Position numbers and translations under genes: made by a program. A DNA stretch of 64,000 nucleotides from Lysinibacillus fusiformis. GTDB lineage: Bacteria > Bacillota > Bacilli > Bacillales_A > Planococcaceae. Below the pieces are notes generated by a model, which saw nothing but the letters and a program-made list of their open reading frames with translations, ran no database searches and had not been told where the DNA came from. Position 1 is the stretch's first letter, and each line of letters begins with the position of its first letter. The stretch spans positions 3,968,001-4,032,000 of the forward strand of contig NZ_CP041696.1 in NCBI RefSeq assembly GCF_007362955.1, read 5' to 3'. Of the stretch, positions 8,726 through 16,845 are shown in pieces.

Positions 8726-9265
8726 ATGAGGATTTATAAATTAGCTTGTATATGTACTTTTATTATACTCTTATCAGGGTGTAATGCATTTTCATCTCAA
8801 TCAGAAGAACCATCTTCAAAAGAAGCATCAAAAGAAGCATCAAAAGAAGCATCAAAAGAAGCATCAAAAGAAGCATCAAAAGAAGCGTTAGAAGTTGTAA
8901 AAAAGGAACCTGTTATCTTAGATGTCACGGAGATGGAGAAATATCAAGGAGGAGGTTTTAAACCCCTTGTGATTGATGAAGAGATCGCGTCTCTAATGGG
9001 TGAACATAAATCTTATTTTTCTTATTCTGGTGATATGGCATTTAAAATATCTTTATCAAATACCGGTACTGAAAGCTTTTTATTCAAAATTCGAAATGTA
9101 GATAAAGATATACTTGTAACAAATGGTGTTTTAGACAGTAAAGAAAGTTATGACAAGATATTTGACGGATTCCCCGAGGGTGCTTATGTCATATCTTACC
9201 TAGTAGAAGAGGAAGAGTTTCCTATTGATATAAAACTAAGGGTAAAGGTAGAGTTACTTCCCTAA
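8726..9265 (+). CDS. Lipoprotein with KEAS tandem repeat
   Basis: A type II signal peptide with lipobox LLSGC at about residues 15-19, then a low-complexity stalk of KEAS repeats (about residues 31-53), then a ~125-residue domain of unknown family. The stalk probably lifts the domain away from the membrane. AGGAG precedes the ATG. The repeat is a perfect 12-bp array, so its length should vary between strains. A 9-bp-stem or B-type hairpin follows the stop. Confidence 0.85.
   Translation: MRIYKLACICTFIILLSGCNAFSSQSEEPSSKEASKEASKEASKEASKEASKEALEVVKKEPVILDVTEMEKYQGGGFKPLVIDEEIASLMGEHKSYFSYSGDMAFKISLSNTGTESFLFKIRNVDKDILVTNGVLDSKESYDKIFDGFPEGAYVISYLVEEEEFPIDIKLRVKVELLP
8816..8887 (+). repeat. 12-bp tandem repeat coding the lipoprotein stalk
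   Basis: Unit TCAAAAGAAGCA repeated about five times perfectly plus a degenerate sixth. In-frame (Ser-Lys-Glu-Ala), so slippage would change only stalk length. Confidence 0.9.
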
Positions 9266-9351
9266 ATAACTAGATAAGTGTTTTTAATATTCGTATCTAA
9301 ATCTCGAGAGTATTATTTTCTTGTATGACAGCAATTTGCTGTCTTTTTTCG

Positions 9352-9424
9352 TTGAGTAAAAAGAGACGGAATGTCTCCTTACTCTTCTATGGTGTAGCGC
9401 TGGTTTTTGCGCTATATGGATGGC
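9352..9424 (+). repeat. Divergent B element
   Basis: The 3' half matches other B elements (GTGTAGCGC / GCGCTATA, then TGGATGGCTAACGGGGG). The first hairpin has a different sequence (GAGTAA...TTACTC around AGAC/GTCT) but the same position. It is followed by a terminator-like hairpin GAGCTGCTTAGACAGCTC with T tract (9451-9475) and a right core at 9481. Confidence 0.55.
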
Positions 9425-9595
9425 TAACGGGGGCGTTACTTGAAGACCATTGAGCTGCTTAGACAGCTCTTTTCTTTATTAAACTAACGACGCAGTTTAG
9501 TTAAACAAGGATTGTTAACCAATTATGAAGATTGTAACTTTTTGTTATTATATTCGTATAGAGATGTGATTAAATAAATTTAGGGGGTGTTTTTT

Positions 9596-9775
9596 GTGAT
9601 TGTGAATACTGGCGATGTTATAGCGACTTTAATATATTTAGTCTTTGTTATTTTAGTTTTTGCTATTATTTTTATTGCTTTTAAACGATTAAAAGATTCT
9701 GCTAAAGAAAAGCAGATAATTAACCAAAAATTAGACACTATATTACAAAAGTTAGATGAGCAAAATAAAAATTAA
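9596..9775 (+). CDS. Small single-pass membrane protein with coiled-coil tail (59 aa)
   Basis: Residues ~5-26 are a transmembrane helix (ATLIYLVFVILVFAIIFIAF). The rest is a charged helix with heptad-like leucines (IINQKLDTILQKLDEQNKN). GTG start (giving MIVNTGDV), 6 bp after TAGGGGGTG; the GTG nine bases earlier lies inside the ribosome site. The shape is that of small membrane-anchored coiled-coil proteins such as holin- or YneF-like proteins; function unknown. Confidence 0.65.
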   Translation: MIVNTGDVIATLIYLVFVILVFAIIFIAFKRLKDSAKEKQIINQKLDTILQKLDEQNKN

Positions 9776-9909
9776 TACTTGATTTTTAAATCTCCTTCTT
9801 CAACTAACGGGGCTTTACTTCAATAAGGAGTAGGGCCTTTTTCTACTTCAACTAAAGGAGCAGGTTAGTGAAAAATGGAATTGATATATCAATCAAATAA
9901 ATAGTTAGG

Positions 9910-10296
9910 ATGAATATGGTGAAGGATAAAAAGGAACGTTTAAAAGAGTTGCTAGACAAGCAAAAACAAAAAGGAATAGAAGAAAAGGAAAAAAAAGATT
10001 ACGAAACTGTTTTAGAGGAAGTTAATGAGTTATTTCCGAACCATATGGATTATCAAGAAGAAGTAGAAATTTTATCTAAAGAAGAATCTAACAAAATTAA
10101 AGATGAATTATTTGAAGTATTTCCGTTTTGTAATAGTGGAATAGAGTGGGGACTTATGCTTTACAAAACTATTTTTTCTAACTTTATTGACTATGAAAGT
10201 GCATTAGCAGAACTAGTAATTAACAATCATAAAGTCAATAATGAAATATGTTACATTATTGACCTTAACTTTCAACATGTCATTAAAACTGATTAG
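9910..10296 (+). CDS. Hypothetical protein, probably frameshifted near its end
   Basis: A charged N-terminal helix (about residues 3-40, Lys/Glu-rich) precedes a mixed domain (ELFEVFPFCNSGIEWGLML). The frame stops at 10296. Immediately after, another frame continues plausibly to 10411 (IIHRVEEVRNWDRYIYSPQI ... NDIGVGWKE), so the gene may once have encoded ~165 residues. Starts at ATG 9910 or 9916 after TTAGGA. Family not recognised. Confidence 0.5.
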   Translation: MNMVKDKKERLKELLDKQKQKGIEEKEKKDYETVLEEVNELFPNHMDYQEEVEILSKEESNKIKDELFEVFPFCNSGIEWGLMLYKTIFSNFIDYESALAELVINNHKVNNEICYIIDLNFQHVIKTD

Positions 10297-10546
10297 AATT
10301 ATTCACAGAGTTGAAGAAGTTAGAAATTGGGACAGATATATTTATTCACCTCAAATTAAATTGGTTATTGAATTCCCCTCCAACGATATAGGAGTAGGAT
10401 GGAAGGAATAAGTGTCTACAATCTAAGAATGTGAAGGTTTACACTTAAGCTAACGGGTGCGTTACTTCAATAAGGATAAGGAGTAATGCCTTTTTCTTCT
10501 TCAACAAATGAAGTAGTAGAGTTTAAGAAGAAATATTTAATAGACC

Positions 10547-10580
10547 AAAAGCGATTCTTAGATTGATGAATCGCTTTTTT
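10547..10580 (+). terminator. Rho-independent terminator before the ECF sigma gene
   Basis: Stem AAGCGATTC / GAATCGCTT with a 10-base loop followed by six T. It insulates the sigma factor gene from upstream transcription. Confidence 0.8.
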
Positions 10581-10652
10581 ACATGATAATTTTATGCAAA
10601 CTGTATACTTTTTAGCTTTTCTTACGTTATAAAGACGGAAGGAGGGAAATTC

Positions 10653-11159
10653 TTGAAGAGTCGGATCTCTAATGACGAGTTAATTAAAGTTATGAATGAG
10701 CTATATTACTATTTAATAAAGCAAGGGGCCGATTCGGAGACTGCAAAAGATATTGTCCAAGAATCAGTTTATAAGTCGATGATACATATTGAGTCAATTG
10801 ATACCGACAAATATAAAGCCTGGCTTTTTAGAGTAGCGATAAATTTGTATTACGATTACTGTCGAAAAAATAAAAAAACACAATTCCTACTACTAGACGA
10901 AAATCTTGTATCTAATTCAAAATTGATCGATGATTTAATGATTGCAAAAGAGAATCAAAACCAATTTAAAAATACTCTTGACCGCCTACCATTGATATTT
11001 AAGCAATTGCTTCTTCTTAAATACGATTTGGAATGGTCTTATCAACAGATTGCAGAGTATTTAGAACTGAAACCAAGTGTAGTGAAAACATATTTAGCCC
11101 GTGCAAGAGCAAAATTTAAAGAATTATATCGGAGGGAAGAAAATGAAAGACCCAAATGA
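10653..11159 (+). CDS. ECF-type RNA polymerase sigma factor
   Basis: 168 residues. Region 2 spans about 10-80 (AKDIVQESVYKSMIHIESID, DKYKAWLFRVAINLYYDYCR), and region 4 about 105-160 (LDRLPLIFKQLLLLKYDLEW, SYQQIAEYLELKPSVVKTYL). TTG start 7 bp after GAAGGAGGG. Its 3' end overlaps the anti-sigma gene by 17 bp. With a membrane partner of the Sigma_reg type, it belongs with the Bacillus SigX/SigY/YlaC-like envelope-stress group. No neighbouring target gene is evident, so the pair may only regulate itself here. Confidence 0.9.
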   Translation: MKSRISNDELIKVMNELYYYLIKQGADSETAKDIVQESVYKSMIHIESIDTDKYKAWLFRVAINLYYDYCRKNKKTQFLLLDENLVSNSKLIDDLMIAKENQNQFKNTLDRLPLIFKQLLLLKYDLEWSYQQIAEYLELKPSVVKTYLARARAKFKELYRREENERPK

Positions 11160-12069
11160 AGAAAACTTGAAATCGATTTTTGATGAAAAATCTTTAGATA
11201 AAACATTGAGAAAGGTAAAACGTACTACTTTTCTGAGGACACTTCTAATATCTGCAATTGTAAGTATTCTTATAGTCATTGGTACTTATGGGGCTAATAA
11301 TTGGTGGATAAGTAAATTAGGCAGTGAAATAGCTTCCAATCTAATTATAGGAGATGCAGTAATGAAAGCGCCGAATACAATAATTAAAACGCAAATGATA
11401 GATATTGGGTTATTTAAAGGAACAATTAAACGGGATGTATATAAAGTTATTGAAAATAAGGTAATTCCTTGGGATTCCCAAGAGGCGAATTATGGGTTAA
11501 GGGGATTTACTTCAACATCGTTTTCATCATACAGTACAAAAATTGATGATACCACTCAAATAAACTTTCCAAGTGGACAACAGGAAATGTTATTTTATGT
11601 CCCGCAATTCAAATACAAAACATATTCTAACGATTTAATAAAACTTCAAGAATATCCAAACGATAAATATGTCGAGATGGCAATCTCCTTTGATAAGAGT
11701 TATTCATTAGATGAAGTTAAAAAGATGGTTCCTCCTTCAATTAAACCAACTTGGTTTTGGGTAAATAGTTACTCGGAAAAATCTGAGTTTAGGGATGCAC
11801 CTGAATCAGGACAATGGTTGTTTGGAATATCAGACCCATCTTCAAAGTTAGGACAAGTGTTAAGTACGCCTGAAGTGAAAAGCGAATCCGACTTCCTAAG
11901 CCGTTTAAAGAAATTTAATAAGGATGACTACCAATTTATAAGTAAACGCCAAAAAGACGGTTTGATTATAGGTGTAGTTGTTACAGGTACAAAAGAAAAT
12001 TTATTCTTATTACAAGAACAACCTTTTGTAAAGGCATCAAGTTTAGGTGCGGTTGTAGAAAAATATTAA
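11143..12069 (+). CDS. Membrane anti-sigma factor (Sigma_reg_N/C type)
   Basis: About 308 residues. A cytoplasmic N-terminus (~35 residues) is followed by one transmembrane helix (FLRTLLISAIVSILIVIGTY) and a large extracytoplasmic domain. This layout, and motifs such as MAISFDKSYSLDEVKK, fit the Sigma_reg_N / Sigma_reg_C family that binds cognate ECF sigma factors. GGAGGGAAGAAA precedes the ATG inside the sigma gene, so translation is coupled. The last 40 bp of the gene plus its 3' flank are duplicated at 12919-13025. Confidence 0.88.
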   Translation: MKDPNEENLKSIFDEKSLDKTLRKVKRTTFLRTLLISAIVSILIVIGTYGANNWWISKLGSEIASNLIIGDAVMKAPNTIIKTQMIDIGLFKGTIKRDVYKVIENKVIPWDSQEANYGLRGFTSTSFSSYSTKIDDTTQINFPSGQQEMLFYVPQFKYKTYSNDLIKLQEYPNDKYVEMAISFDKSYSLDEVKKMVPPSIKPTWFWVNSYSEKSEFRDAPESGQWLFGISDPSSKLGQVLSTPEVKSESDFLSRLKKFNKDDYQFISKRQKDGLIIGVVVTGTKENLFLLQEQPFVKASSLGAVVEKY

Positions 12070-12136
12070 AATAAATAATCGAAAATCGGCTTTAATAATG
12101 TAGTTCTTCCTAAACTAACGGGTGCTTTAGTTGAAT
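12030..12136 (+). repeat. 107-bp direct duplication, copy 1 (anti-sigma 3' end + left module)
   Basis: Nearly identical to 12919-13025, covering the last codons of the anti-sigma gene, its 3' flank and the first bases of the left repeat module. Copy 2 is joined upstream to CAACTAATGGG, itself a repeat-core-like sequence. Confidence 0.85.
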
Positions 12137-12322
12137 AAGCTAGAAGAAGACCACTTCGTGATGGGTGGTCTTCTTCTTTATTTCCCTATTACTGTTTTTC
12201 ATTTATGTGCCTATTATCATTACGAGGCAGGTTGATAGTACAACTGATTTTATTAGAGATAAGATTAAATCCAAATATGAATTTGAGGTATTATTAAACT
12301 AACGGAGCAGTTTAGTTCAATA
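12114..12322 (+). repeat. Full-length interspersed repeat with an internal deletion in the coding relic
   Basis: AACTAACGGGTGCTTTAGTT, hairpin GAAGACCAC / GTGGTCTTC, the relic frame interrupted by deletion (GATAAG runs into ATTAAATCC), tail ending AACTAACGGAGCAGTTTAGT. It closes the sigma/anti-sigma operon. Confidence 0.85.
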
Positions 12323-12429
12323 AGGGAAAAATTACATATGAAATTGAAAGATAATAGACAATTCGAACATACGGCGCAACACAGGTGACAAAAAACTTAG
12401 CAGAATAATTAATGAATTTCAAATTAAAT

Positions 12430-12466
12430 GAGCCAATATCTAAGCACATCTCTTAGATATTGGCTC
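12430..12466. terminator. Bidirectional terminator hairpin
   Basis: A long perfect stem (GAGCCAATATCTAAG / CTTAGATATTGGCTC). It lies just beyond the stop of the minus-strand gene at 12483 and may also stop plus-strand transcription from the repeat side. Confidence 0.65.
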
Positions 12467-12482
12467 TGCAGAAGTGCACTTG

Positions 12483-12737
12483 CTATGGTCGGTTCCAAAT
12501 AAATGTTGTAACAATATACGGCAAAAGTATGGCAATGACAAAAACGAACAAATTTCCAGATAATCCTATTACTTTCAATTTTCCTTTAGAATACAACAAA
12601 GCCAAGATAATCCCTATTATAGGTCCTGTAATTAATACGCTTCGCCATACTATACCTGGAACAAGATCAATATTAAACATGGTTAGTGCATAAAAAAGTA
12701 AGTTAAAGATAAAAACATAAATTGATAAATGTTTCAT
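12483..12737 (-). CDS. Small membrane protein (84 aa)
   Basis: Three hydrophobic helices (about 5-22, 28-48 and 57-78; FVFVIAILLPYIVTTFIW at the end). AAGGAG lies 6 bp before the ATG on the minus strand, and a strong hairpin follows the stop. Family not recognised. The reverse-frame reading of this segment has no ribosome site and is rejected. Confidence 0.7.
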   Translation of the reverse strand: MKHLSIYVFIFNLLFYALTMFNIDLVPGIVWRSVLITGPIIGIILALLYSKGKLKVIGLSGNLFVFVIAILLPYIVTTFIWNRP

Positions 12738-12918
12738 AGCTAGGCTCCTTTTTGATTTCAGACTATTTATAATATACGTATAATAACGTCGTTAAGTTTC
12801 GATCTTGAACTTTTTATTTTTAATGAAGAAGCTTATTGTTAATATGAACTGTTAGGAATTTGAGACGTATTTCGAAAAAATGTGCATTAGTAGAAAAGGT
12901 TATTATTCAACTAATGGG

Positions 12919-13025
12919 AAAGGCATCAAGTTTAGGTGCGGTTGTAGAAAAATATTAAAATAAATAATCGAAAATTCGCTTTAATAATGTAGTTCTTCCT
13001 AAACTAACGGGTGCTTTAGTTGAAT
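12919..13025 (+). repeat. 107-bp direct duplication, copy 2
   Basis: Copy of 12030-12136. It ends abruptly after TTTAGTTGAAT, where the sequence changes to TCTATGG, so only the first ~20 bp of the left module were carried along. Confidence 0.85.
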
Positions 13026-13118
13026 CTATGGTAAATCTATTACCATTTTGGATCCAGCTTTATTACAAGAAAAATTGGCAACTATCAGCTTTGAGTTATT
13101 CAATCATTATAAAAAAAC

Positions 13119-13153
13119 TTCACTGACCGTACTTGTCAGTGAAATTTTTTTAT
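13119..13153 (+). terminator. Rho-independent terminator
   Basis: TTCACTGAC / GTCAGTGAA stem with a T-rich tail, 45 bp before the next gene start. What it terminates has been lost (the upstream side is duplicated repeat sequence). Confidence 0.75.
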
Positions 13154-13196
13154 AATGTACAGGTACAGAATTGAATTTTTAGGAGGCATAAAAATC

Positions 13197-13655
13197 ATGA
13201 AGGATTTGAAGTATCAATTTTATATTGCAGGTACACCAGAGGAAGTTTGGAAAGCACTTATCTCTCCTGAGGGTACAAAAAAAATTTATTATGGGTCCGT
13301 CATTAAATCTACATTTCAAGTGGGCGATCTCTTGGAGTACGTTGGTCCTGGAGTAGATGGGGATGAAACGGTGCATGTATACGGAAACGTATTGGAGTAT
13401 GAACCGAATCAGTTACTTCGATTTACTCACTATCCGGGAAAGTCTTATATGATAGATGATCGTGCGTTTGAGTCAAGGATTTCTTATCTTTTAGAGCCTA
13501 TTGGCTTATGCACGAAATTGACACTCATTCATGACCAGTGGAAAGAAGATGATCCCTATTATGAGAACAGCGACAAAGCTTGGTGGATGATTTTAAATAA
13601 TACAAAGACTTTAGTAGAAACAGGAAGTACGCTAGACTTTGGTGAAGGTTCATAG
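13197..13655 (+). CDS. SRPBCC/AHSA1-domain protein
   Basis: About 152 residues. The N-terminal YQFYIAGTPEEVWKALISPE is the classic opening of the START-like AHSA1 fold, followed by DLLEYVGPGVDG and the C-terminal helix KAWWMILNNTKTLVE. These proteins bind hydrophobic ligands in a helix-grip cavity. The ATG lies 9 bp after TTAGGAGG. Encoded alone, with no ArsR-type partner nearby. Confidence 0.85.
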   Translation: MKDLKYQFYIAGTPEEVWKALISPEGTKKIYYGSVIKSTFQVGDLLEYVGPGVDGDETVHVYGNVLEYEPNQLLRFTHYPGKSYMIDDRAFESRISYLLEPIGLCTKLTLIHDQWKEDDPYYENSDKAWWMILNNTKTLVETGSTLDFGEGS

Positions 13656-13745
13656 GTCGTCACAAATGATTCAACAGAAAGGGAGTAGCGGAGCACATAA
13701 CGCCATAACTAATTTGTATTTTAAGATTTTGCCAGTTCTCCATTA

Positions 13746-13900
13746 AGGTTTGGTGAAGTTGATGAAGGCCGTGTTGTTAATGTTTACAAAAAATTAAAAT
13801 CATCAGGTATAATGCGACCCAAAGAAGTTAATTTGGCATTGATATGGATGCTGCTTGTGGTCAATTGTATGGTAATTATCAAAAGACCAACAAGCAGTAA
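13746..13900 (+). pseudogene. C-terminal remnant of an RlmN/Cfr-family 23S rRNA methyltransferase
   Basis: Two consecutive open stretches in different frames: RFGEVDEGRVVNVYKKLKSS and, from 13832, FGIDMDAACGQLYGNYQKTN before a stop. The DAACGQL signature is the conserved C-terminus of radical-SAM methyltransferases acting on A2503 of 23S rRNA (RlmN, Cfr). The CXXXCXXC radical-SAM region is absent. It lies directly before the Lsa-type gene and its leader, so it may be the wreck of a linked ribosome-targeting resistance gene. A Cfr-like rather than housekeeping RlmN origin is inference from context. Confidence 0.6.
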
Positions 13901-14044
13901 TTTGAGGTGAAGATGATGCTGAATTGTATTCCAGAAAAAAATTTGGTAATATAAAATTACAATTATGAGAGGACTGATGGATGGACAATGATTAACTAAA
14001 CTATATTTTTATTTGAAATGAATAACTTCAAACTACAAAATATA

Positions 14045-14146
14045 GGATTAGTCTGTCCATCATGATTCCAATGGCAAAAAGAACTTATTTAATATAAGTG
14101 AAAGACTAATCCTTCCAATTACAAAAAATTGGGGGGATTTTTTATT
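14045..14146 (+). promoter_or_regulatory. Transcription attenuator in the lsa-type leader
   Basis: Two mutually exclusive hairpins. An antiterminator pairs GGATTAGTCT (14045-14054) with AGACTAATCC (14103-14112). A terminator pairs AATCCTTCCAATT (14108-14120) with AATTGGGGGGATT (14127-14139), all 13 positions pairing when G-U is allowed, followed by a T tract. The shared AATCC forces a choice. Small upstream frames with start codons (about 13978 and 14072) could be the ribosome-stalling sensors. Leaders of vmlR, vga and lsa-type genes work this way: antibiotic-stalled ribosomes favour the antiterminator. Confidence 0.75.
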
Positions 14147-14210
14147 CTCTCATGGTTAAGACCCATATTTTTCATCTGTAACTTTAATCTAATAAATAAA
14201 GGAGAGAGAA

Positions 14211-14264
14211 ATGAGCGATTCAGACACTATTGTTACGCATGTAATACTCCGTATAAGTCGTTAA
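14211..14264 (+). CDS. 17-residue leader peptide of the lsa-type gene
   Basis: AAAGGAGAGAG lies 6 bp before the ATG; the frame encodes MSDSDTIVTHVILRISR and a stop. Its last codons overlap the 5' arm of a perfect 12-bp hairpin (CTCCGTATAAGT, 14247-14258, with ACTTATACGGAG, 14275-14286). A ribosome stalled in the peptide would block this hairpin, which suggests a second control step after the attenuator. A nine-codon frame (MDVPTLYKK) follows before the main start. Confidence 0.65.
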   Translation: MSDSDTIVTHVILRISR

Positions 14265-14359
14265 TATCCATCAAACTTATACGGAGAAATTTAGAATAGA
14301 TGGATGTGCCGACTTTGTATAAAAAGTAAAAAGTATTGATATACAAAGGAGGAATTATC

Positions 14360-15838
14360 ATGTCAATGATACAAGTTCAAAATTTAACTTTTTCTTATCC
14401 AAGTAGCTTTGACAATATTTTTGAAAATGTTAACTTTCAAATAGATACGGAATGGAAACTTGGATTTATTGGTAGAAATGGGCGGGGGAAAACAACATTC
14501 TTTAATTTATTATTAGGGAATTATGAGTATAGTGGGAAAATCAATTCTTCGGTAGAATTTAATTATTTCCCTTATCCAGTTGCGGATAAAAACAAGTATA
14601 CTCATGAAATCATGGAAGAAATTTGCCCCCAAGCAGAAGATTGGGAAATTCTTCGTGAAATCTCCTATCTAGACGTTGATGCCGAGGTTATGTATCGACC
14701 TTTTAAAACATTATCAAATGGAGAACAAACAAAGGTGTTACTTGCTGCACTTTTTTTGACGGAGGGTCAATTTCTATTAATTGATGAGCCAACCAACCAT
14801 TTAGACACGGAAGCACGAAAGATGGTCTCTGAATATTTAAGGAAGAAAAAAGGGTTTATATTAATTTCACATGACCGAATCTTTTTAGATGGTTGCGTTG
14901 ACCATATCTTATCTATAAATAGGGCAAATATTGAAGTTCAAAGTGGTAACTATTCTTCTTGGAAGTTAAATTTTGATAGACAGCAGGAACACGAAGAGGC
15001 AACTAATGAGCGTCTACAAAAAGACATAGGGAGATTAACACAGTCTTCAAAGCGTACATCAGGTTGGTCAAGTCAAGTTGAAGCTTCCAAAAATGGAACA
15101 ACGAATTCAGGTTCTAAGTTAGACAAAGGTTTTGTAGGACATAAAGCGGCAAAGATGATGAAGAGAGCGAAGAACCTTGAATCAAGGCAACAAAAAGCTA
15201 TTGAGGAAAAATCAAAACTGCTAAAAAATGTGGAAAAAACCGAGTCATTAAAATTAGAATCATTGGCGTTTCATTCAAATGAATTGATTGTTTTGGCTGG
15301 TGTGTCTGTTAAATACGATGACCAAATCGTGAATAAGCCAATAAGCTTTAATGTTGTACAAGGTGATCGAATTGTACTTGATGGAAAGAATGGAAGCGGA
15401 AAAAGTAGTATCCTAAAACTAATTCAAGGAGATTCGATACAGCATACAGGCTCCATGAATGTAGGTTCAGGTCTCATTATTTCCTATGTCCAACAAGATA
15501 CTTCTCATTTGAAGGGACTGTTATCGGACTTTATTGAAGAGCATGAGATTGATGAAACGTTATTTAAATCCATCCTACGTAAGATGGATTTTGACCGAAT
15601 TCAATTTGAAAAAGATATATCTCATTATTCTGGTGGACAAAAGAAAAAGCTGCTTATAGCCAAAAGTTTATGTGAAAAAGCTCATTTATATATTTGGGAT
15701 GAACCGTTAAATTTTATTGATATTTATTCGCGCATGCAGATTGAAGAGCTTATTCAAAGATTTAATCCCACAATGGTTATTGTTGAGCATGATCAGGCAT
15801 TTCAACAAACAGTTGCAACAAAAACGATATCTATGTAG
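14360..15838 (+). CDS. Lsa-type ABC-F ribosomal protection protein
   Basis: 492 residues, two ABC domains and no membrane domain. Domain 1 has Walker A GRNGRGKTT, signature LSNGEQTKV and Walker B FLLIDEPTNHLD. Domain 2 has GKNGSGKSS, YSGGQKKK and LYIWDEPLNFID. The interdomain linker (about residues 190-290, rich in Lys, Ser and Gln) is long, as in antibiotic-resistance ABC-F proteins that reach the peptidyl-transferase centre. Sequence style is closest to Lsa proteins, conferring lincosamide, streptogramin A and pleuromutilin resistance. AAAGGAGG lies 8 bp before the ATG. A long leader with attenuator and leader peptide precedes it. The resistance spectrum is inferred. Confidence 0.88.
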   Translation: MSMIQVQNLTFSYPSSFDNIFENVNFQIDTEWKLGFIGRNGRGKTTFFNLLLGNYEYSGKINSSVEFNYFPYPVADKNKYTHEIMEEICPQAEDWEILREISYLDVDAEVMYRPFKTLSNGEQTKVLLAALFLTEGQFLLIDEPTNHLDTEARKMVSEYLRKKKGFILISHDRIFLDGCVDHILSINRANIEVQSGNYSSWKLNFDRQQEHEEATNERLQKDIGRLTQSSKRTSGWSSQVEASKNGTTNSGSKLDKGFVGHKAAKMMKRAKNLESRQQKAIEEKSKLLKNVEKTESLKLESLAFHSNELIVLAGVSVKYDDQIVNKPISFNVVQGDRIVLDGKNGSGKSSILKLIQGDSIQHTGSMNVGSGLIISYVQQDTSHLKGLLSDFIEEHEIDETLFKSILRKMDFDRIQFEKDISHYSGGQKKKLLIAKSLCEKAHLYIWDEPLNFIDIYSRMQIEELIQRFNPTMVIVEHDQAFQQTVATKTISM

Positions 15839-15933
15839 TTAAATATGAAAAATTGAAGAAATAATCAGTAAATCAGGTATTAAACGATATGGTGCTTTAG
15901 TTGAATAAGCTTTAAGAAGAGCACTCCGTGATG

Positions 15934-16271
15934 AACTGCACTCCAATTGTTAGACACAATCTAACAATTGGAGGTGCAGTTTTTATATGGTAAAATTTAC
16001 ACTCGAAGATAAAATAACCGCTATTGCACTTTATTTATCAAGAAAAGAAAGTTATGAAAGTAATGGACAATCGCTAAAAACCGATGGGATCACCATTATG
16101 GAGTGGGTGAAACGATATGAATATCACGGAATCGCAGCTTTTGGAATAGCCTATACAAGTTATTCAGTACAGTTTAAACTAGACGTATTCAATTATATGA
16201 ACGAATATGGGCATCTTCACGAGAAGCATGAATACAAAGGTCGATTGATATACCCCCGGTTTGCGTATTGA
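15934..16271 (+). mobile_element. Truncated IS3-family element inserted in a repeat module
   Basis: A terminal sequence, AACTGCACTCCAATTGTTAG, interrupts a left repeat module exactly after GCACTCCGTGATG. The 94-codon frame at 15987 begins like an IS3 orfA (FTLEDKITAIALYLSRKESY) and contains a helix-turn-helix region, then runs out of family resemblance after about residue 75 (NYMNEYG). orfB and the right end are missing. A solo end of the same IS type occurs at 49179-49202. Confidence 0.7.
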
Positions 16272-16362
16272 TAACGAACAAATTGAATTTACATATAGTA
16301 TAAAAGCTGAATTCGATATAGATTTGTATGCGAACCCTTATGACGAAAATTTTGATGACTAA
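16261..16362 (+). pseudogene. C-terminal stub of an unknown gene
   Basis: Open frame without a ribosome site reading LRIDNEQIEFTYSIKAEFDI and ending NPYDENFDD. It starts where the IS3 fragment ends, so a deletion probably joined the two. Confidence 0.45.
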
Positions 16363-16508
16363 AAATCTTGTTCCAGTAACGGGTGCAATACTTAAAAATC
16401 AGGACTGTTATTTTGACAGCTCTTATTGTGCTAACAGATAGATAATCGAAATAGGTTTTTAGAAAATCGAGTCATACTAGTAAATATTGAGCTATTAGGA
16501 GATAGAGG

Positions 16509-16661
16509 ATGAAAATCAGGAAAGAGAAAAAGCATGGTCAGGACGGCATTTTTAAAGACATATTTAGTGAAATACTAGGTTCAATCTTATTTGAATTAGT
16601 TTGGAACATCTTAATGTTTATACCAAGGATGATGATTCGTTTAATCAAGAATATATTTTAA
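16509..16661 (+). CDS. 50-residue basic amphipathic membrane peptide
   Basis: ATG preceded by TAGGAGATAGAGG. The product begins MKIRKEKKHGQDGIFKDIF, has a hydrophobic helix (EILGSILFELVWNILMFIP) and a basic end (RMMIRLIKNIF). The strong ribosome site and position between repeat modules, where a gene is expected, support it. No family recognised. Confidence 0.55.
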   Translation: MKIRKEKKHGQDGIFKDIFSEILGSILFELVWNILMFIPRMMIRLIKNIF

Positions 16662-16743
16662 CTAGTCTAAATGTGTACGATTCTTTAAAGGTATCGCCTT
16701 TTTTGGTTTGATTAACGAAGCAGATTGTGAAGTATAGTACTTA

Positions 16744-16813
16744 AAGTAACGGGGGCGATTGTTCAATTGGAACAGTCGCTTCTTGTGCTAACGATGCAGA
16801 TTAGTTTAATAAG
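16744..16813 (+). repeat. Compact (~70-nt) repeat: left core, hairpin, right core
   Basis: TAACGGGGGCGATTGTTC, hairpin GCGATTGTTC / GAACAGTCGC, then GTGCTAACGATGCAGATTAG. Same arrangement at 29197-29260. These are the shortest complete copies, without coding relic or B element. Confidence 0.8.
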
Positions 16814-16845
16814 AGAATTGCCAAGAGGAAAATGGAGGAGAATTT

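Noticed and set aside
12460..12693. 77-codon plus-strand frame
   Set aside because: It shadows the minus-strand membrane protein gene, which has a good ribosome site and hydrophobic helices.
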